A stretch of DNA of 64,000 nucleotides from Chitinophaga sp. HK235 (GCF_018255755.1 NZ_CP073766.1:7500501-7564500), one strand, 5' to 3'. Positions 55,201 to 63,329 are shown, counted from the stretch's first letter. The notes: a model not told the origin generated them from the letters alone. Translations and numbers: made by a program.

Positions 55201-56595
55201 TCCATCACCGGCGATACTTCAATTTGCCAGGGTCAAACCACTGAGCTTTGTGTGTCAGCAGGCTGTGAAAAATATCTCTGGAGTACGGGAGCAACAACAA
55301 ATTGTATTGATGTAAGTACCCCAGGCACGTATACTGTTACTACTACCAATTCAGCAGGTTGCACCAGCACCTGCAGTAAAACAGTTACAGTTGGTACACC
55401 GATAGCATGTTCCATCACCGGCGATACTTTAATTTGCCAGGGTCAAACTACTGAGCTTTGTGTGTCAGCAGGTTGTACAAAATATCTCTGGAACACGGGT
55501 GCAACAACAAGTTGTATTGATGTAAGCACCCCAGGAACGTATACTGTTACTACTACCAATTCAGCAGGTTGTACTAGTACCTGCAGCAAAACAGTTACTG
55601 TTCTTGATGTGTCTGACTGTATCATTACCGGTCCAGTCTCTTGCGACCCGGGAAAATCAATTCAGCTTTGCGCACCTTCAGGTTGTATAAAATATCTCTG
55701 GAACACGGGTGCAACAACAAGGTGTATTGATGTAAGCACCCCAGGAACGTATACTGTTACTACTACCAATTCAGCAGGTTGCACCAGCACCTGCAGTAAA
55801 ACAGTTACAGTTAGTGCACCGACAGAATGTTCCATCACCGGCAATACTTCAATTTGCCAGGGTCAAACCACTGAGCTTTGTGCGCCAGAAGGTTTTGCAA
55901 AATATCTCTGGAGTACGGGAGAAACAACAAGTTGTATTACAGTAAGCACCGCAGGAATGTATACTGTTACCACAACCAATTCAGCAGGTTGTAGTAGTAC
56001 CTGCAGCAAAACAGTTACTGTTCTTGGGGGGTCAGACTGTATCATTACCGGTTCAGTATCTTGCGGCCCGGGAAAATCAATTCAGCTTTGCGCACCTTCA
56101 GGTTACACAAAATATCTCTGGAACACAGGTGCAACAACAAGTTGTATTAAAGTCACACATGGCGGCACATATACCGTTACCGTTACCAATGCAGCCGGAT
56201 GCGAGACAACCGCCAGTAGGTATATAACCTCACATTATATAACAACCAGGAAGGCTACGCCAGATACAACAAATCAGACTGCAAAACTGGAAACCTGGAT
56301 AAGCGAGGCGCCACTATCTGTCAATTCAGATAATATGACAGCTAAAGCATATCCTAATCCATTTAACGGAAAAGCAGTAGTAGAGTTTCGAACTCCCGGT
56401 GCAAATGAACATGTTGTAGTTGAACTTTACGACATGAAGGGATTCAAAATTTTGACACTGTTTGACAAGAAAGTCAAAGGAAATGTTTGGTATAAAACTG
56501 AAGTAAATGGAACATCTCTTTCTGAAGGTGTTTACATCTACAGGATATCAAACGGTCACCAGGTCATTAATGGAAAACTGATTCTGATTAAATAG
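52171..56595 (+). CDS. Giant secreted DUF3494 protein with Cys-rich repeats and T9SS sorting domain
   Basis: 1474 residues. Signal peptide after the duplicated start (GALCALLLFLLPFKNLAQ). Residues about 35-235 form a DUF3494 ice-binding-like beta-solenoid (FALFTATGAFSNVGASTIVT, LDGQGNPNSLFIFKIDGALA, CNVYWQVNGEVDLGNNSLFQ). One divergent Ig-like repeat (about 240-309) precedes fifteen 70-residue repeats, each typically with six Cys (STGATTNCITVSTPGTYTVT, GGCVSTCSKTVTTSTTPV). The C-terminal 80 residues are a type A T9SS sorting domain (AYPNPFNGKAVVEF, LSEGVYIYRI, GKLILIK). It should be exported by the type IX system and attached to or released from the cell surface. Role inferred as adhesin or ice/surface-binding stalk protein. 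Confidence 0.9.
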   Translation: MRRNLLPMRRNLLSGALCALLLFLLPFKNLAQSPPNLRSTASFALFTATGAFSNVGASTIVTGDVGTNVGAFSAFPPGVLVGQRHVADPASAQAATDVSLAYGEMSTITCGSVISTTLGGGQTLLPNVYCLGAASTVNGDLILDGQGNPNSLFIFKIDGALATTVNSRIILTNSASICNVYWQVNGEVDLGNNSLFQGTLLVNGAINLLEAAQLNGRALSTAGAISLHNNIVNVSAQPTASVITAGGPTTFCAGGSVVLSGNNGGTWSTGATTPTITVTQAGDYSVTNTNACGTVTSNHIIVTVNPLPVCTIAGNSAICPGTSTQLCAPAGAASYSWNTGATTNCITVNTPATYIVAVTGANGCVSTCSKTVTTSTTPVCTITGSDTICQGQSTQLCVPAGATSYLWSTGATTNCITVSTPGTYTVTVNNAGGCVSTCSKTVTAGTLPVCTIEGNSAICPGSSTQLCAPAGAASYLWSTGATTNCITVNAAGTYTVTVTSATGCTSTCSKTITVSQTPGCLITGSGTICEGGSTQLCVPAGATSYLWSTGATTNCITVSTPGTYTVTVTDVGGCVSTCSKTVTTSTTPVCTIEGNSAICPGGSTQLCVPAGATSYLWSTGATTNCITVSTPGTYTVTVTNAGGCVSTCSKTVTTSTTPVCMITGSGTICQGGSTQLCVPAGATSYSWNTGATTNCITVNSPATYIVAVTDAGGCVSTCSKTVTTSTTPVCTITGSDTICQGQSTQLCVPAGATSYLWSTGATTNCITVSTPGTYTVTVTNAGGCVSTCSKTVTTSTTPVCTITGSDTICQGQSTQLCVPAGATSYLWNTGATTNCITVSTPGTYTVTVTNAGGCVSTCSKTVTTSTTPVCTITGSGTICEGQSTQLCVPAGATSYLWSTGATTNCITVSTPGTYTVTVTNAGGCVSTCSKTVTVSAPIVCSIYGDTSICQGQTTKLCAPAGCIKYLWNTGATTSCINVSTPGTYTVTTTNAAGCTSTCSKTVTVGAPIACSITGDTSICQGQTTELCVSAGCEKYLWSTGATTNCIDVSTPGTYTVTTTNSAGCTSTCSKTVTVGTPIACSITGDTLICQGQTTELCVSAGCTKYLWNTGATTSCIDVSTPGTYTVTTTNSAGCTSTCSKTVTVLDVSDCIITGPVSCDPGKSIQLCAPSGCIKYLWNTGATTRCIDVSTPGTYTVTTTNSAGCTSTCSKTVTVSAPTECSITGNTSICQGQTTELCAPEGFAKYLWSTGETTSCITVSTAGMYTVTTTNSAGCSSTCSKTVTVLGGSDCIITGSVSCGPGKSIQLCAPSGYTKYLWNTGATTSCIKVTHGGTYTVTVTNAAGCETTASRYITSHYITTRKATPDTTNQTAKLETWISEAPLSVNSDNMTAKAYPNPFNGKAVVEFRTPGANEHVVVELYDMKGFKILTLFDKKVKGNVWYKTEVNGTSLSEGVYIYRISNGHQVINGKLILIK
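53098..56215 (+). repeat. Array of fifteen 210-bp tandem repeats
   Basis: Repeat units begin at 53098 and every 210 bp after that up to 56038, with no insertion or deletion in the series; the last unit fades near 56215. Units 1-9 are of one type (CVPAGATSYLWSTGATTNCI) and nearly identical in DNA over long stretches. Units 10-15 are of a second type (TKYLWNTGATTSCIDVSTPG). Units 13 and 15 share a distinct first third (CIITGPVSC / CIITGSVSC). The pattern indicates expansion by unequal recombination in frame. Confidence 0.95.
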
Positions 56596-56634
56596 TCTTG
56601 TTATCAGAATAAAAAACGGGTCTCCAATTGCTAT

Positions 56635-56672
56635 GCCCCCAAAAAGTATCTAACTTTTTGGGGGCTTTTTTT
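56635..56672 (+). terminator. Strong terminator after the repeat protein
   Basis: 13-bp perfect stem GCCCCCAAAAAGT / ACTTTTTGGGGGC with ATCTA loop, followed by seven T. Confidence 0.92.
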
Positions 56673-56726
56673 AAGCTGTTGTTTTAGGTTTATTCAGCAG
56701 CTTTTGTTTGGCAAAAGGTAAGATCG

Positions 56727-57014
56727 TTACTGCCAACTGGTCGTTTTACCATTCCTGTTTCGGCTTGTATTTAAAAATACATTTTTCATGTGTAAATTAC
56801 TCGTTACAAAAAAATACCAGCAGATGTTGCCCTGAAAAAATTGGTTGGCATTACAGCTTCTGATATTATTGAATGAAGCGTCATCGATCACAAACCGGTA
56901 TTTCACATCGCCCTTTTCAAGGCGTTCAAACGCTTTGTTAACGTCCTGAATATTGATGCGTTCAATTTCTGCGACAATGTTGTGTTTTGAACAGAAGTCG
57001 AGCATCTCCTGCAT
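56727..57014 (-). pseudogene. C-terminal remnant of a zinc-type alcohol dehydrogenase
   Basis: The first 50 codons (57014 down to about 56865) read MQEMLDFCSKHNIVAEIERI and ERLEKGDVKYRFVID, the C-terminus of YahK/AdhA-type NADP-dependent alcohol dehydrogenases. Normally the protein ends just after FVID; here it runs on for 45 unrelated codons. Directly upstream are two in-frame stops, and the rest of the enzyme, with its zinc and cofactor domains, is missing. Confidence 0.75.
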
Positions 57015-57198
57015 TTACTATTGGGACATAGCATAAACTCATCATTGGCGGGGAAGCTTCGGTAGCCGATAAATAATTATGGGGATTGCATTGGAAGTAA
57101 AGATGCCTTAGCAGGCTTCGGGAGGCGGGTTAGTGATCTAAGTAGGTTTTTTATTGTATAGATGTTCCTGGTAATACCAGGGATATGAATAAAATCAT

Positions 57199-57312
57199 TC
57201 ATTGGTTAAAATAACTTTTAAAGTCTTTTCCTTTCCAGCCGTGAAGATAAGAGGCTGCGAAGAACGATAACAGGAATAGTATTCGTTGAACACGTTTTTT
57301 ACGGATTGTCAT
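57199..57312 (-). CDS. Possible 37-residue membrane peptide
   Basis: ATG at 57312 reads MTIRKKRVQRILFLLSFFAA then SYLHGWKGKDFKSYFNQ. Basic start, one hydrophobic helix, polar tail: the layout of a small single-pass membrane protein. It sits alone in the 390-bp gap 57015-57406, where nothing else is seen. Coding is plausible but unproven. Confidence 0.35.
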   Translation of the reverse strand: MTIRKKRVQRILFLLSFFAASYLHGWKGKDFKSYFNQ

Positions 57313-57406
57313 ATTGTAAATTTAAATTGAGATGTAAAGTTACGTACGGCAATCTGGCTATGGGGTCCTGGCAAGATGGAGGATACCATTGAACGACCTG
57401 CCCCGT

Positions 57407-58939
57407 TTATTTTGTAGTCCCGTCTACAAAAGCCAGTAGGGAAATGATCAGGCCGTTGCTTAAAGTAAATATGTCTTGTCCGGTAATGGTATCCGGTTTG
57501 GAGGGCGGTCCAAACTTCCAGTAAAGAATCGCCATATTATGATGTGTTTCTATCGGCTTTACTATCTGGAACTGAAATCCGGGGTTTTCTTTTAACAGCC
57601 CACTGATAAAATCACTTACTGCTGCCGGCCCATTTAAAACTGCTCCGGGGTCAATAAAACGAATATTATCCGCATAAACTTTCTGTGCCAAAGCGAGACG
57701 CTTTCCGTCATCTGTTTCACCCCATACCTGCAGATGGGCTTCTACCAGGGATATTGCTTCTTTACGGGCGTCGTTGAAATCCCGGATCGCCAGTTTGTAG
57801 CGCATCATGGGGAGAAAAGAGTATAACTCATAAGGGTCTGTGGCATCCTTTGGAATCGACTGTTGCAAGGCATTGAAATATTTACCGGCCTCCTTATAAT
57901 TGCCGCTGCCGGTATGGGCATCCAATGCAAAGAAGTTAATGGCGTTACGTTGTTGACGATTAAGATGAGGATACGCTGTGGTATAGTTATCCAGCAGTTT
58001 AATGCATACGGCGAACCGTCCGCCTTTCACATAAGCGTCTGCCAGGTTACGCACAACGATATGCTCCGATGCTTCGTCTTTATGATGTTTGGCAATTAAC
58101 AGCGCCTTTTCAAAACATACAGCGGCACTGTCGAATTGATTGGTATACAACAAAGGGATGCCCAGTATATTATAGATGGTGCAAACCTGAAGGGAGGTAT
58201 CTTTGACATTATGCGCAATCGCAACAGCTTTCTGCCCAAATTCAATTGCCTTTTTATAATTCCCGAGGGCGGTAAACACCTGGCAAAGCATGTAGTAGGC
58301 GCCCTGCTGATGAGGGAAATGTAGTTGATTGTAGATGTCTATGGCGTTTTGAAGTACCCGCTGTGCCTTTAGGTAGTCTTCATCAATGATACAATAATCA
58401 CCAATTTGCTGGAGAATGTTTGCCTGCTCCAGCTTTTTGCCACTAAGACCATAGTATTTTACGGCTTCTTCGTAATAAGATATCCTTTGGTTTCTTTCCC
58501 CGGTATACACATCGTAAGTATCTGCCAGCTTAGCGTAGGAAGGGCCAAGGTCGGCAGTCATGTGATGACGGAAATAAATCGCAATTGCCTTTTGAAAGGC
58601 AGGTCTGGCACTGTCCTTATTGCTTTTACGAAAATAAATACTGCCGATTAGCATATTGCCGCCACCTTCACCCCCGGGGAATCCTATCTCCTGACTGCGG
58701 GCCACTATTTTTTGCGCGGATCGGAGCAAGCTATCAAGCCTGGAACTGTCTGCACCTGCCAGGAGGCTGTCGTTCTGGTAGATTTGACGATTTATAACTG
58801 CGGTATCCCTACGAAAATTTTTTTCTTTGGTATCGCATGTAGGTAATGCGAACATGCCCATTGATATCAGTATCATCACTGTAATGGCCGGCATATAATG
58901 GGGAATTACGCAGAAAATATAAATTGATTTTCTTAACAT
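57407..58939 (-). CDS. TPR-repeat protein with C-terminal SnoaL/NTF2-like domain
   Basis: 510 residues. Hydrophobic N-terminus with an imperfect lipobox (GMFALPTC), then about seven TPR units between residues 90 and 340 (YAKLADTYDVYTGERNQRIS, QQGAYYMLCQVFTALGNYKK, TIYNILGIPLLYTNQFDSAA). The last 110 residues look like a SnoaL/NTF2 fold (YADNIRFIDPGAVLNGPAAV, HNMAILYWKFGPPSKPDTIT). The TPR part resembles the sensor half of Bacteroidota TPR-kinase/LuxR proteins, but the output domain is replaced by a ligand-binding or enzymatic fold. Function unknown. Confidence 0.75.
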   Translation of the reverse strand: MLRKSIYIFCVIPHYMPAITVMILISMGMFALPTCDTKEKNFRRDTAVINRQIYQNDSLLAGADSSRLDSLLRSAQKIVARSQEIGFPGGEGGGNMLIGSIYFRKSNKDSARPAFQKAIAIYFRHHMTADLGPSYAKLADTYDVYTGERNQRISYYEEAVKYYGLSGKKLEQANILQQIGDYCIIDEDYLKAQRVLQNAIDIYNQLHFPHQQGAYYMLCQVFTALGNYKKAIEFGQKAVAIAHNVKDTSLQVCTIYNILGIPLLYTNQFDSAAVCFEKALLIAKHHKDEASEHIVVRNLADAYVKGGRFAVCIKLLDNYTTAYPHLNRQQRNAINFFALDAHTGSGNYKEAGKYFNALQQSIPKDATDPYELYSFLPMMRYKLAIRDFNDARKEAISLVEAHLQVWGETDDGKRLALAQKVYADNIRFIDPGAVLNGPAAVSDFISGLLKENPGFQFQIVKPIETHHNMAILYWKFGPPSKPDTITGQDIFTLSNGLIISLLAFVDGTTK

Positions 58940-59335
58940 ATTAGGAAAAATGACGCAGAGATAAATGCCAACATAACTTCAGCTGCAAAATCGGGGTGTT
59001 CACCATGCTGTTTTTGATCCGGAATGAGAGAACGCTACATACAAGTTATCATATATATTTGACATTACCTGACTGCGTTTATACGTCAGCGTAGTCCAGA
59101 GAGTCAGGTAGGGACTGTTTTTATTTCAGTTAAGCGCATTAAAAAACCTCAAAATCTTTACTACAAAAGAGTTTAAGGCTTTGGCAGAACATTTGAAAAA
59201 TACAGTATGCCAAAAGAAGTCACTCGCAAAGGGGAACTTGGTAAGCGAGATCTAAGCATTGTTAGTCTTCTCCTCAACGCTTTCAAAGTTTTTAAGGCAA
59301 CTGTTTATTAATATCTTCGTAGTAAATAATAAATT
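58940..59335. other. Intergenic region between TPR gene and small hypothetical gene
   Basis: About 400 bp. An exact TAnnTTTG (TATATTTG, 59054-59061) points right, but no -33 box and no gene directly follow. A 34-codon frame at 59207 (MPKEVTRKGELGKRDLSIVS) may be a transposase or other remnant; it was too short to name. Confidence 0.35.
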
Positions 59336-59626
59336 ATGGAACCGCCAGAATACATTGACAGTGCGAAAGTCATCAAATGGGCTTGGTCAGGATTGCAACC
59401 TTTCGGAATCCTGAGTAATGAGGACGGCTCGGAAAAGGAGGAAATATATGGACTCGCTATCTGTAAATATGAAGGATCAAAAAATGTTTATCGATTTAGT
59501 TGTGATAAAAATTGGGAAACCGTCCAGGATGGATTTTATGAAGACATTGAAGAAGCGATCAGGCTTTTGCCAGATCAATACAAAAATGTAGAAGCAAATT
59601 GGCATTCCTGGAAATCAGGTAAATAA
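59336..59626 (+). CDS. Small hypothetical cytoplasmic protein
   Basis: 96 residues, acidic, no membrane segment (YIDSAKVIKWAWSGLQPFGI, CKYEGSKNVYRFSCDKNWET). Well-formed small protein with good start context but no known domain. It is alone between two non-coding stretches; it could be an immunity-type or stress protein. Confidence 0.65.
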   Translation: MEPPEYIDSAKVIKWAWSGLQPFGILSNEDGSEKEEIYGLAICKYEGSKNVYRFSCDKNWETVQDGFYEDIEEAIRLLPDQYKNVEANWHSWKSGK

Positions 59627-59730
59627 CTTGATGAGATCCTAACCTGGACAGCCATCCATAAAAAAGAAATAGTAACAAGAGGAAATTAAAAGGTGAATTT
59701 AAATTTTATGACCCAAGGGACAAATAGGTA

Positions 59731-60906
59731 TTACTTTATCCATTCCATCAGTGTTACAGCGCTCAGCCATCCCATAGTGAGAACCACGCACCACCCTGCC
59801 ACCTGCATCCATACCGGATACTTGTAGGTACCCATCAGTTTCTTTTTTACCGTGGCTATCAATATGACCGCCAATGCTACCGGTAAGATAAGACCATTTA
59901 ATGCACCGGCTGTAATTAAGAGCCGCACCGGGTTTCTAACGAAAATAAAGATGATGGTGGAGAAAACAATAAAGAAAGATATTATCCAGCGTTCATATAC
60001 TGGTATCAGTGGATGAAATGTTTTGAGAAAAGATACAGAGGTATAAGCGGCGCCTACAACAGAAGTAATAGCTGCGCTCCACATAACCACCCCGAAAAAC
60101 CGATAGCCTGCCATGCCGGCGACTATGCGGAATACGGAAGCCGGCGGGTTGCTGCTGTCCAGCGTAATACCTTTGGCTACTACGCCCAGTGTGGCAAGGA
60201 ATAGCACGGTACGCATAATACCGGTGATAACGATACCGCTGACGGCGCTCCTGTTGACCAGATGTAATTGCCGGGTTCCATTGATGCCTGCATCCAGCAG
60301 CCGGTGTGCGCCGGCAAAACTGATGTAGCCGCCAACGGTTCCGCCTACCAACGTAACGATCGTTTTTGTATCAATAACAGAGGGCCAAACGGTTTGCCGC
60401 ATGGCCTCTCCGAGCGGGGGATGGGAGCTGACGGCGATGTAGATCGTCAATAATACCATCAATAACCCCAGCCAACGGGTAAACTGATCGAGCATATATC
60501 CCATCTCCTTTATCCAGAAAACGAACAATGCAATACCACAGCTGAGTAGTGCGCCATAAGTCGTATCCATGCCTGTGATTACTTGTATACCCAGTCCGCA
60601 TCCACCTATATTACCGATGTTGAACGCCAGTCCGCCAAGTACTACCAGTGCGGCCAGCAGGTAACCCAGTCCCGGCAGCAGGTCATTGGCGAGGTCCTGC
60701 GCACGACGTTCTGTGATAGCCAGCACACGCCATATATTGAGTTGTGCGCCGATATCCAGTAAGATGGATATCAGCACCACGAAGCCGAATGCAGCGCCCA
60801 GCTGCCAGGTGAAGACAGTGGTTTGTGTCAGGAAACCCGGCCCGATAGCGGAGGTGGCCATCAGGAAAGCGGCGCCCATGATGGCGGAAGATTTTTGTTT
60901 ACTCAC
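59731..60906 (-). CDS. ycsG: YcsG-like NRAMP-family transporter of the 5-oxoproline operon
   Basis: 391 residues with about eleven membrane helices. It belongs to the NRAMP/APC fold, but TM1 reads SAIGPGFLTQTTVFTWQL instead of the metal-binding DPGN, and the TM6 metal motif (MPHN-like) is also absent (TVGGYISFAGAHRLLDAG). Bacillus YcsG, which sits beside the pxp genes, has the same pattern. The natural inference is uptake of 5-oxoproline or a related compound rather than metal. Overlaps the pxpA stop by 4 bp (ATGA), last gene of the operon. Confidence 0.8.
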   Translation of the reverse strand: MSKQKSSAIMGAAFLMATSAIGPGFLTQTTVFTWQLGAAFGFVVLISILLDIGAQLNIWRVLAITERRAQDLANDLLPGLGYLLAALVVLGGLAFNIGNIGGCGLGIQVITGMDTTYGALLSCGIALFVFWIKEMGYMLDQFTRWLGLLMVLLTIYIAVSSHPPLGEAMRQTVWPSVIDTKTIVTLVGGTVGGYISFAGAHRLLDAGINGTRQLHLVNRSAVSGIVITGIMRTVLFLATLGVVAKGITLDSSNPPASVFRIVAGMAGYRFFGVVMWSAAITSVVGAAYTSVSFLKTFHPLIPVYERWIISFFIVFSTIIFIFVRNPVRLLITAGALNGLILPVALAVILIATVKKKLMGTYKYPVWMQVAGWCVVLTMGWLSAVTLMEWIK

Positions 60907-61643
60907 GGATGTTGGATAGTTAAATGATGATGAAGTAAGGCTGCATGTATGGCGCGGGCATATTCCAGTGCATGCGCACCATCTCCGTGTATGCAGATGG
61001 TCTCTGCTTTCAGCGGAATAATTTTCCCGGACTGCACGGTCACCTCCTGCCGGGTGACCATCTGTAATACCTGTTTAACTGCCAGCGTTTCACTTTCAAT
61101 CATAGCGCCCGGTTGTGAGCGGGCCGTCAGCGAACCGTCATCCTGGTATGTTCTGTCGGCAAATACTTCGCTGACGGTCTTCAGTCCGGCTGCTGCCGCT
61201 GCACTGATCAATAAACTGTTACTCAGTCCGAAGAGACGTAAACGGTTATCGACATCCTTTACGGCTTTTGCAATGATTTGCGCCATCGCTGGTATACGGG
61301 CGGCCATATTATACAGTGCGCCATGTGGCTTTACATGATGCAGCTGCACACCATGGGCGCGGCAGATGATCTGCAGGGCATATATCTGCGTGCACACCAG
61401 GTCATAAAGCGCCGGATCTGAAAGCTGTTGTTCCCTGCGTCCGAAGTTCTCCCGGTCTGCAAATCCGGGATGCGCTCCTATGGCTACCTGATGTTCCGTT
61501 GCCAGCAGCACGGTTTTCTTCATGGTGTCTGTATTGCCGGCATGATAGCCACAGGCAATGTTGGCACTGGAGATAAAGGGCATGATAGCTGCGTCATTGT
61601 CCAGCCCTTCGCCCATGTCACAATTAAGATCAATATAATTCAT
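60903..61643 (-). CDS. pxpA: 5-oxoprolinase subunit A (LamB/YcsF family)
   Basis: 246 residues. PxpA with PxpB and PxpC forms the bacterial ATP-dependent 5-oxoprolinase that opens pyroglutamate to glutamate. Family motifs: YIDLNCDMGEG at the start, IACGYHAGNTDTM, GAHPGFADRENFGRR, and HHVKPHGALYN. The ATG at 61643 gives the family N-terminus; the open frame to 61814 lies within pxpC. Overlaps pxpC by 14 bp. Confidence 0.93.
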   Translation of the reverse strand: MNYIDLNCDMGEGLDNDAAIMPFISSANIACGYHAGNTDTMKKTVLLATEHQVAIGAHPGFADRENFGRREQQLSDPALYDLVCTQIYALQIICRAHGVQLHHVKPHGALYNMAARIPAMAQIIAKAVKDVDNRLRLFGLSNSLLISAAAAAGLKTVSEVFADRTYQDDGSLTARSQPGAMIESETLAVKQVLQMVTRQEVTVQSGKIIPLKAETICIHGDGAHALEYARAIHAALLHHHLTIQHP

Positions 61644-62622
61644 ATGGTAACGACCATTTTTCCAAACGTAACTGACTGGCATGCTGCAGGTAGCGTATAG
61701 CCTTTTCCTGTTGCCATAACATTTCTTCTGCAGTTTCCCTGCTGGTGATACTGAACTGCAATGACTGTCCCGGTTGATATTGGGCCAGCACAGGTATATC
61801 GGCGGTAATGACATGTGCTGCTATCGGATAACCGCCGGTAGTCTGATGGTCTGCCATCAGTATGATCAGCTGACCGTCGGGGAGGAGCTGTATGGCTCCT
61901 TTGCATATGCCGGCAGACAACTGTTCCTCTTTTTTATGGGTGTGCAGGGGCGCACCTCTCAGCCGGAATCCCATACGGTCGCTATGCGGGCCTATCCGGA
62001 AACTGCCGGTTATGAGCTGTTGTTGTGAGGGAGCGTCCAGCATATCCCAGCAGGCGCCAGGCAAGATGCGGATGGTGTCTTGTTTATTGTACAGGTGATC
62101 AGTGGCCGCTGTCCATGGGAATATTTTCGGTTGCCTGTCACTGATAGGCTGTGGTGATTTATTAAAGGGTAGTTTATCTCCCTTCCGGAGGGCCCTGCCT
62201 TTAAAGCCTCCCTGCGCTACTTTAAGATGTGTGCTGCAGCTGCCGAGCCATGGTGTCAGTGAAAAACCATGGCGGACAGCCAGGTAACAACGTGCTCCGG
62301 TGCGTAGTTTTTCAAAAGCCAGCGTAGCGCCTGCATGAACATATAGTGGTTTATGTAGTGGTACGGCCAGGCCGTCGACAGTAGCACCGAAATCGGCTCC
62401 TGCTAAGGCGATCAGGGCGGACGCTTCAAACAGGTATTTGCCTGCGGGGAAATGTAATTCCAGTAGCGCTTCATCAGCCGGATTGCCGATGAGAGCGTTA
62501 GCTACGGCCATGGCTATACGATCCATTACACCGCCGGGATTGATCCCAAGGTGTTGAAAACCATATCTGCCTTTGTCCTGTATGGTATCCATTATGCCCT
62601 GTTGTAATACTACTATGCTCAT
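61630..62622 (-). CDS. pxpC: 5-oxoprolinase subunit C (KipA / biotin-dependent carboxyltransferase-like)
   Basis: 330 residues. Marks: TIQDKGRYGFQHLGINPGGV (residues about 13-32), ALLELHFPAGKYLFE, RIGPHSDRMGFRLRG, and QLIILMADHQTTGGYPIAAH. ATG at 62622 overlaps the pxpB stop (ATGA), showing translational coupling. Acts with PxpB and PxpA on 5-oxoproline. Confidence 0.92.
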   Translation of the reverse strand: MSIVVLQQGIMDTIQDKGRYGFQHLGINPGGVMDRIAMAVANALIGNPADEALLELHFPAGKYLFEASALIALAGADFGATVDGLAVPLHKPLYVHAGATLAFEKLRTGARCYLAVRHGFSLTPWLGSCSTHLKVAQGGFKGRALRKGDKLPFNKSPQPISDRQPKIFPWTAATDHLYNKQDTIRILPGACWDMLDAPSQQQLITGSFRIGPHSDRMGFRLRGAPLHTHKKEEQLSAGICKGAIQLLPDGQLIILMADHQTTGGYPIAAHVITADIPVLAQYQPGQSLQFSITSRETAEEMLWQQEKAIRYLQHASQLRLEKWSLPYELY

Positions 62623-63329
62623 TGCTCCTGTTGTATTTGTCTGAAAACTTCCAGCGTAACTGGTATGAACTGTACGCGGTCTCCGGGCCGGCAATAACAG
62701 GGATCGGCATTGGCGGGATCAAACATTCGCAACGGTGTTTGCCCTATTATATTCCAGCCTCCGGGGGAAGCCAGCGGATAGATGCCCGTCTGTACGCCTG
62801 CAATACCTACGCTGCCGGCGGGTACCTGTAGCCGCGGTTGCTGTCTGCGTGGGGTTTGCAGCGCTGCGCATACTTCCCCCATATAAGGAAATCCCGGCAG
62901 GAAACCTGTCAGATATACCGTGTATATTGTCTGTGAATGCCAGGCGATGATATCCGCTATGGCTACATTCCGGGAGGTGGCCATCTCTGTTATATCCGGA
63001 CCCAATGAAGGATCATAACATACCGGAATTCGCAGTTCCCGGGGAGCAGGGAAGGTGATGGTTTCCTGCGTTTTTGTTTTCTCCCGGATATAGGCCGTCA
63101 TCCACTGCAATCCCGGTATACGCTCGTTGCACCTGAGCTGCGCCGCATCATACACGATGGTTAAGGAGGCATATGCCGGTATCAGATCAAGGATATAGGG
63201 GGATGGCCGGGAGCGGAGGCTATGAAAGGTTTTCATTACTTCCTGATGTATCGCCGTATTTATTTTCTGCTCCCATTTTAGGATAACAGCACTGTCTCCA
63301 AGTGGATGTATGACATAGTCAGGATTCAT
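62619..63329 (-). CDS. pxpB: 5-oxoprolinase subunit B (KipI family)
   Basis: 236 residues. Marks: HPLGDSAVILKWEQKIN at the start, YVTGFLPG-like segment TVYLTGFLPGFPYMGEV, RLQVPAGSVGIAGVQTGIYP and SPGGWNIIGQTPLRMF, all typical of KipI/PxpB. First gene of the four-gene operon. In Bacillus KipI also inhibits the KinA kinase; no such partner is expected here. Confidence 0.93.
   Translation of the reverse strand: MNPDYVIHPLGDSAVILKWEQKINTAIHQEVMKTFHSLRSRPSPYILDLIPAYASLTIVYDAAQLRCNERIPGLQWMTAYIREKTKTQETITFPAPRELRIPVCYDPSLGPDITEMATSRNVAIADIIAWHSQTIYTVYLTGFLPGFPYMGEVCAALQTPRRQQPRLQVPAGSVGIAGVQTGIYPLASPGGWNIIGQTPLRMFDPANADPCYCRPGDRVQFIPVTLEVFRQIQQEQ

Noticed and set aside
53715..56045. Long open frames on the minus strand through the repeat array
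   Set aside because: They recur every 210 bp as the antisense of the repeats and owe their openness to repeat composition; they have no starts or domains of their own.
53098..56215. CRISPR-like regular spacing
   Set aside because: The 210-bp period is one coding frame of 70-residue protein repeats, with no short palindromic repeat, unique spacers or cas genes.
59207..59311. 34-codon frame MPKEVTRKGELGKRDLSIVS in the gap before the small hypothetical gene
   Set aside because: Too short, no start context and no recognised family; mentioned only as a possible remnant.
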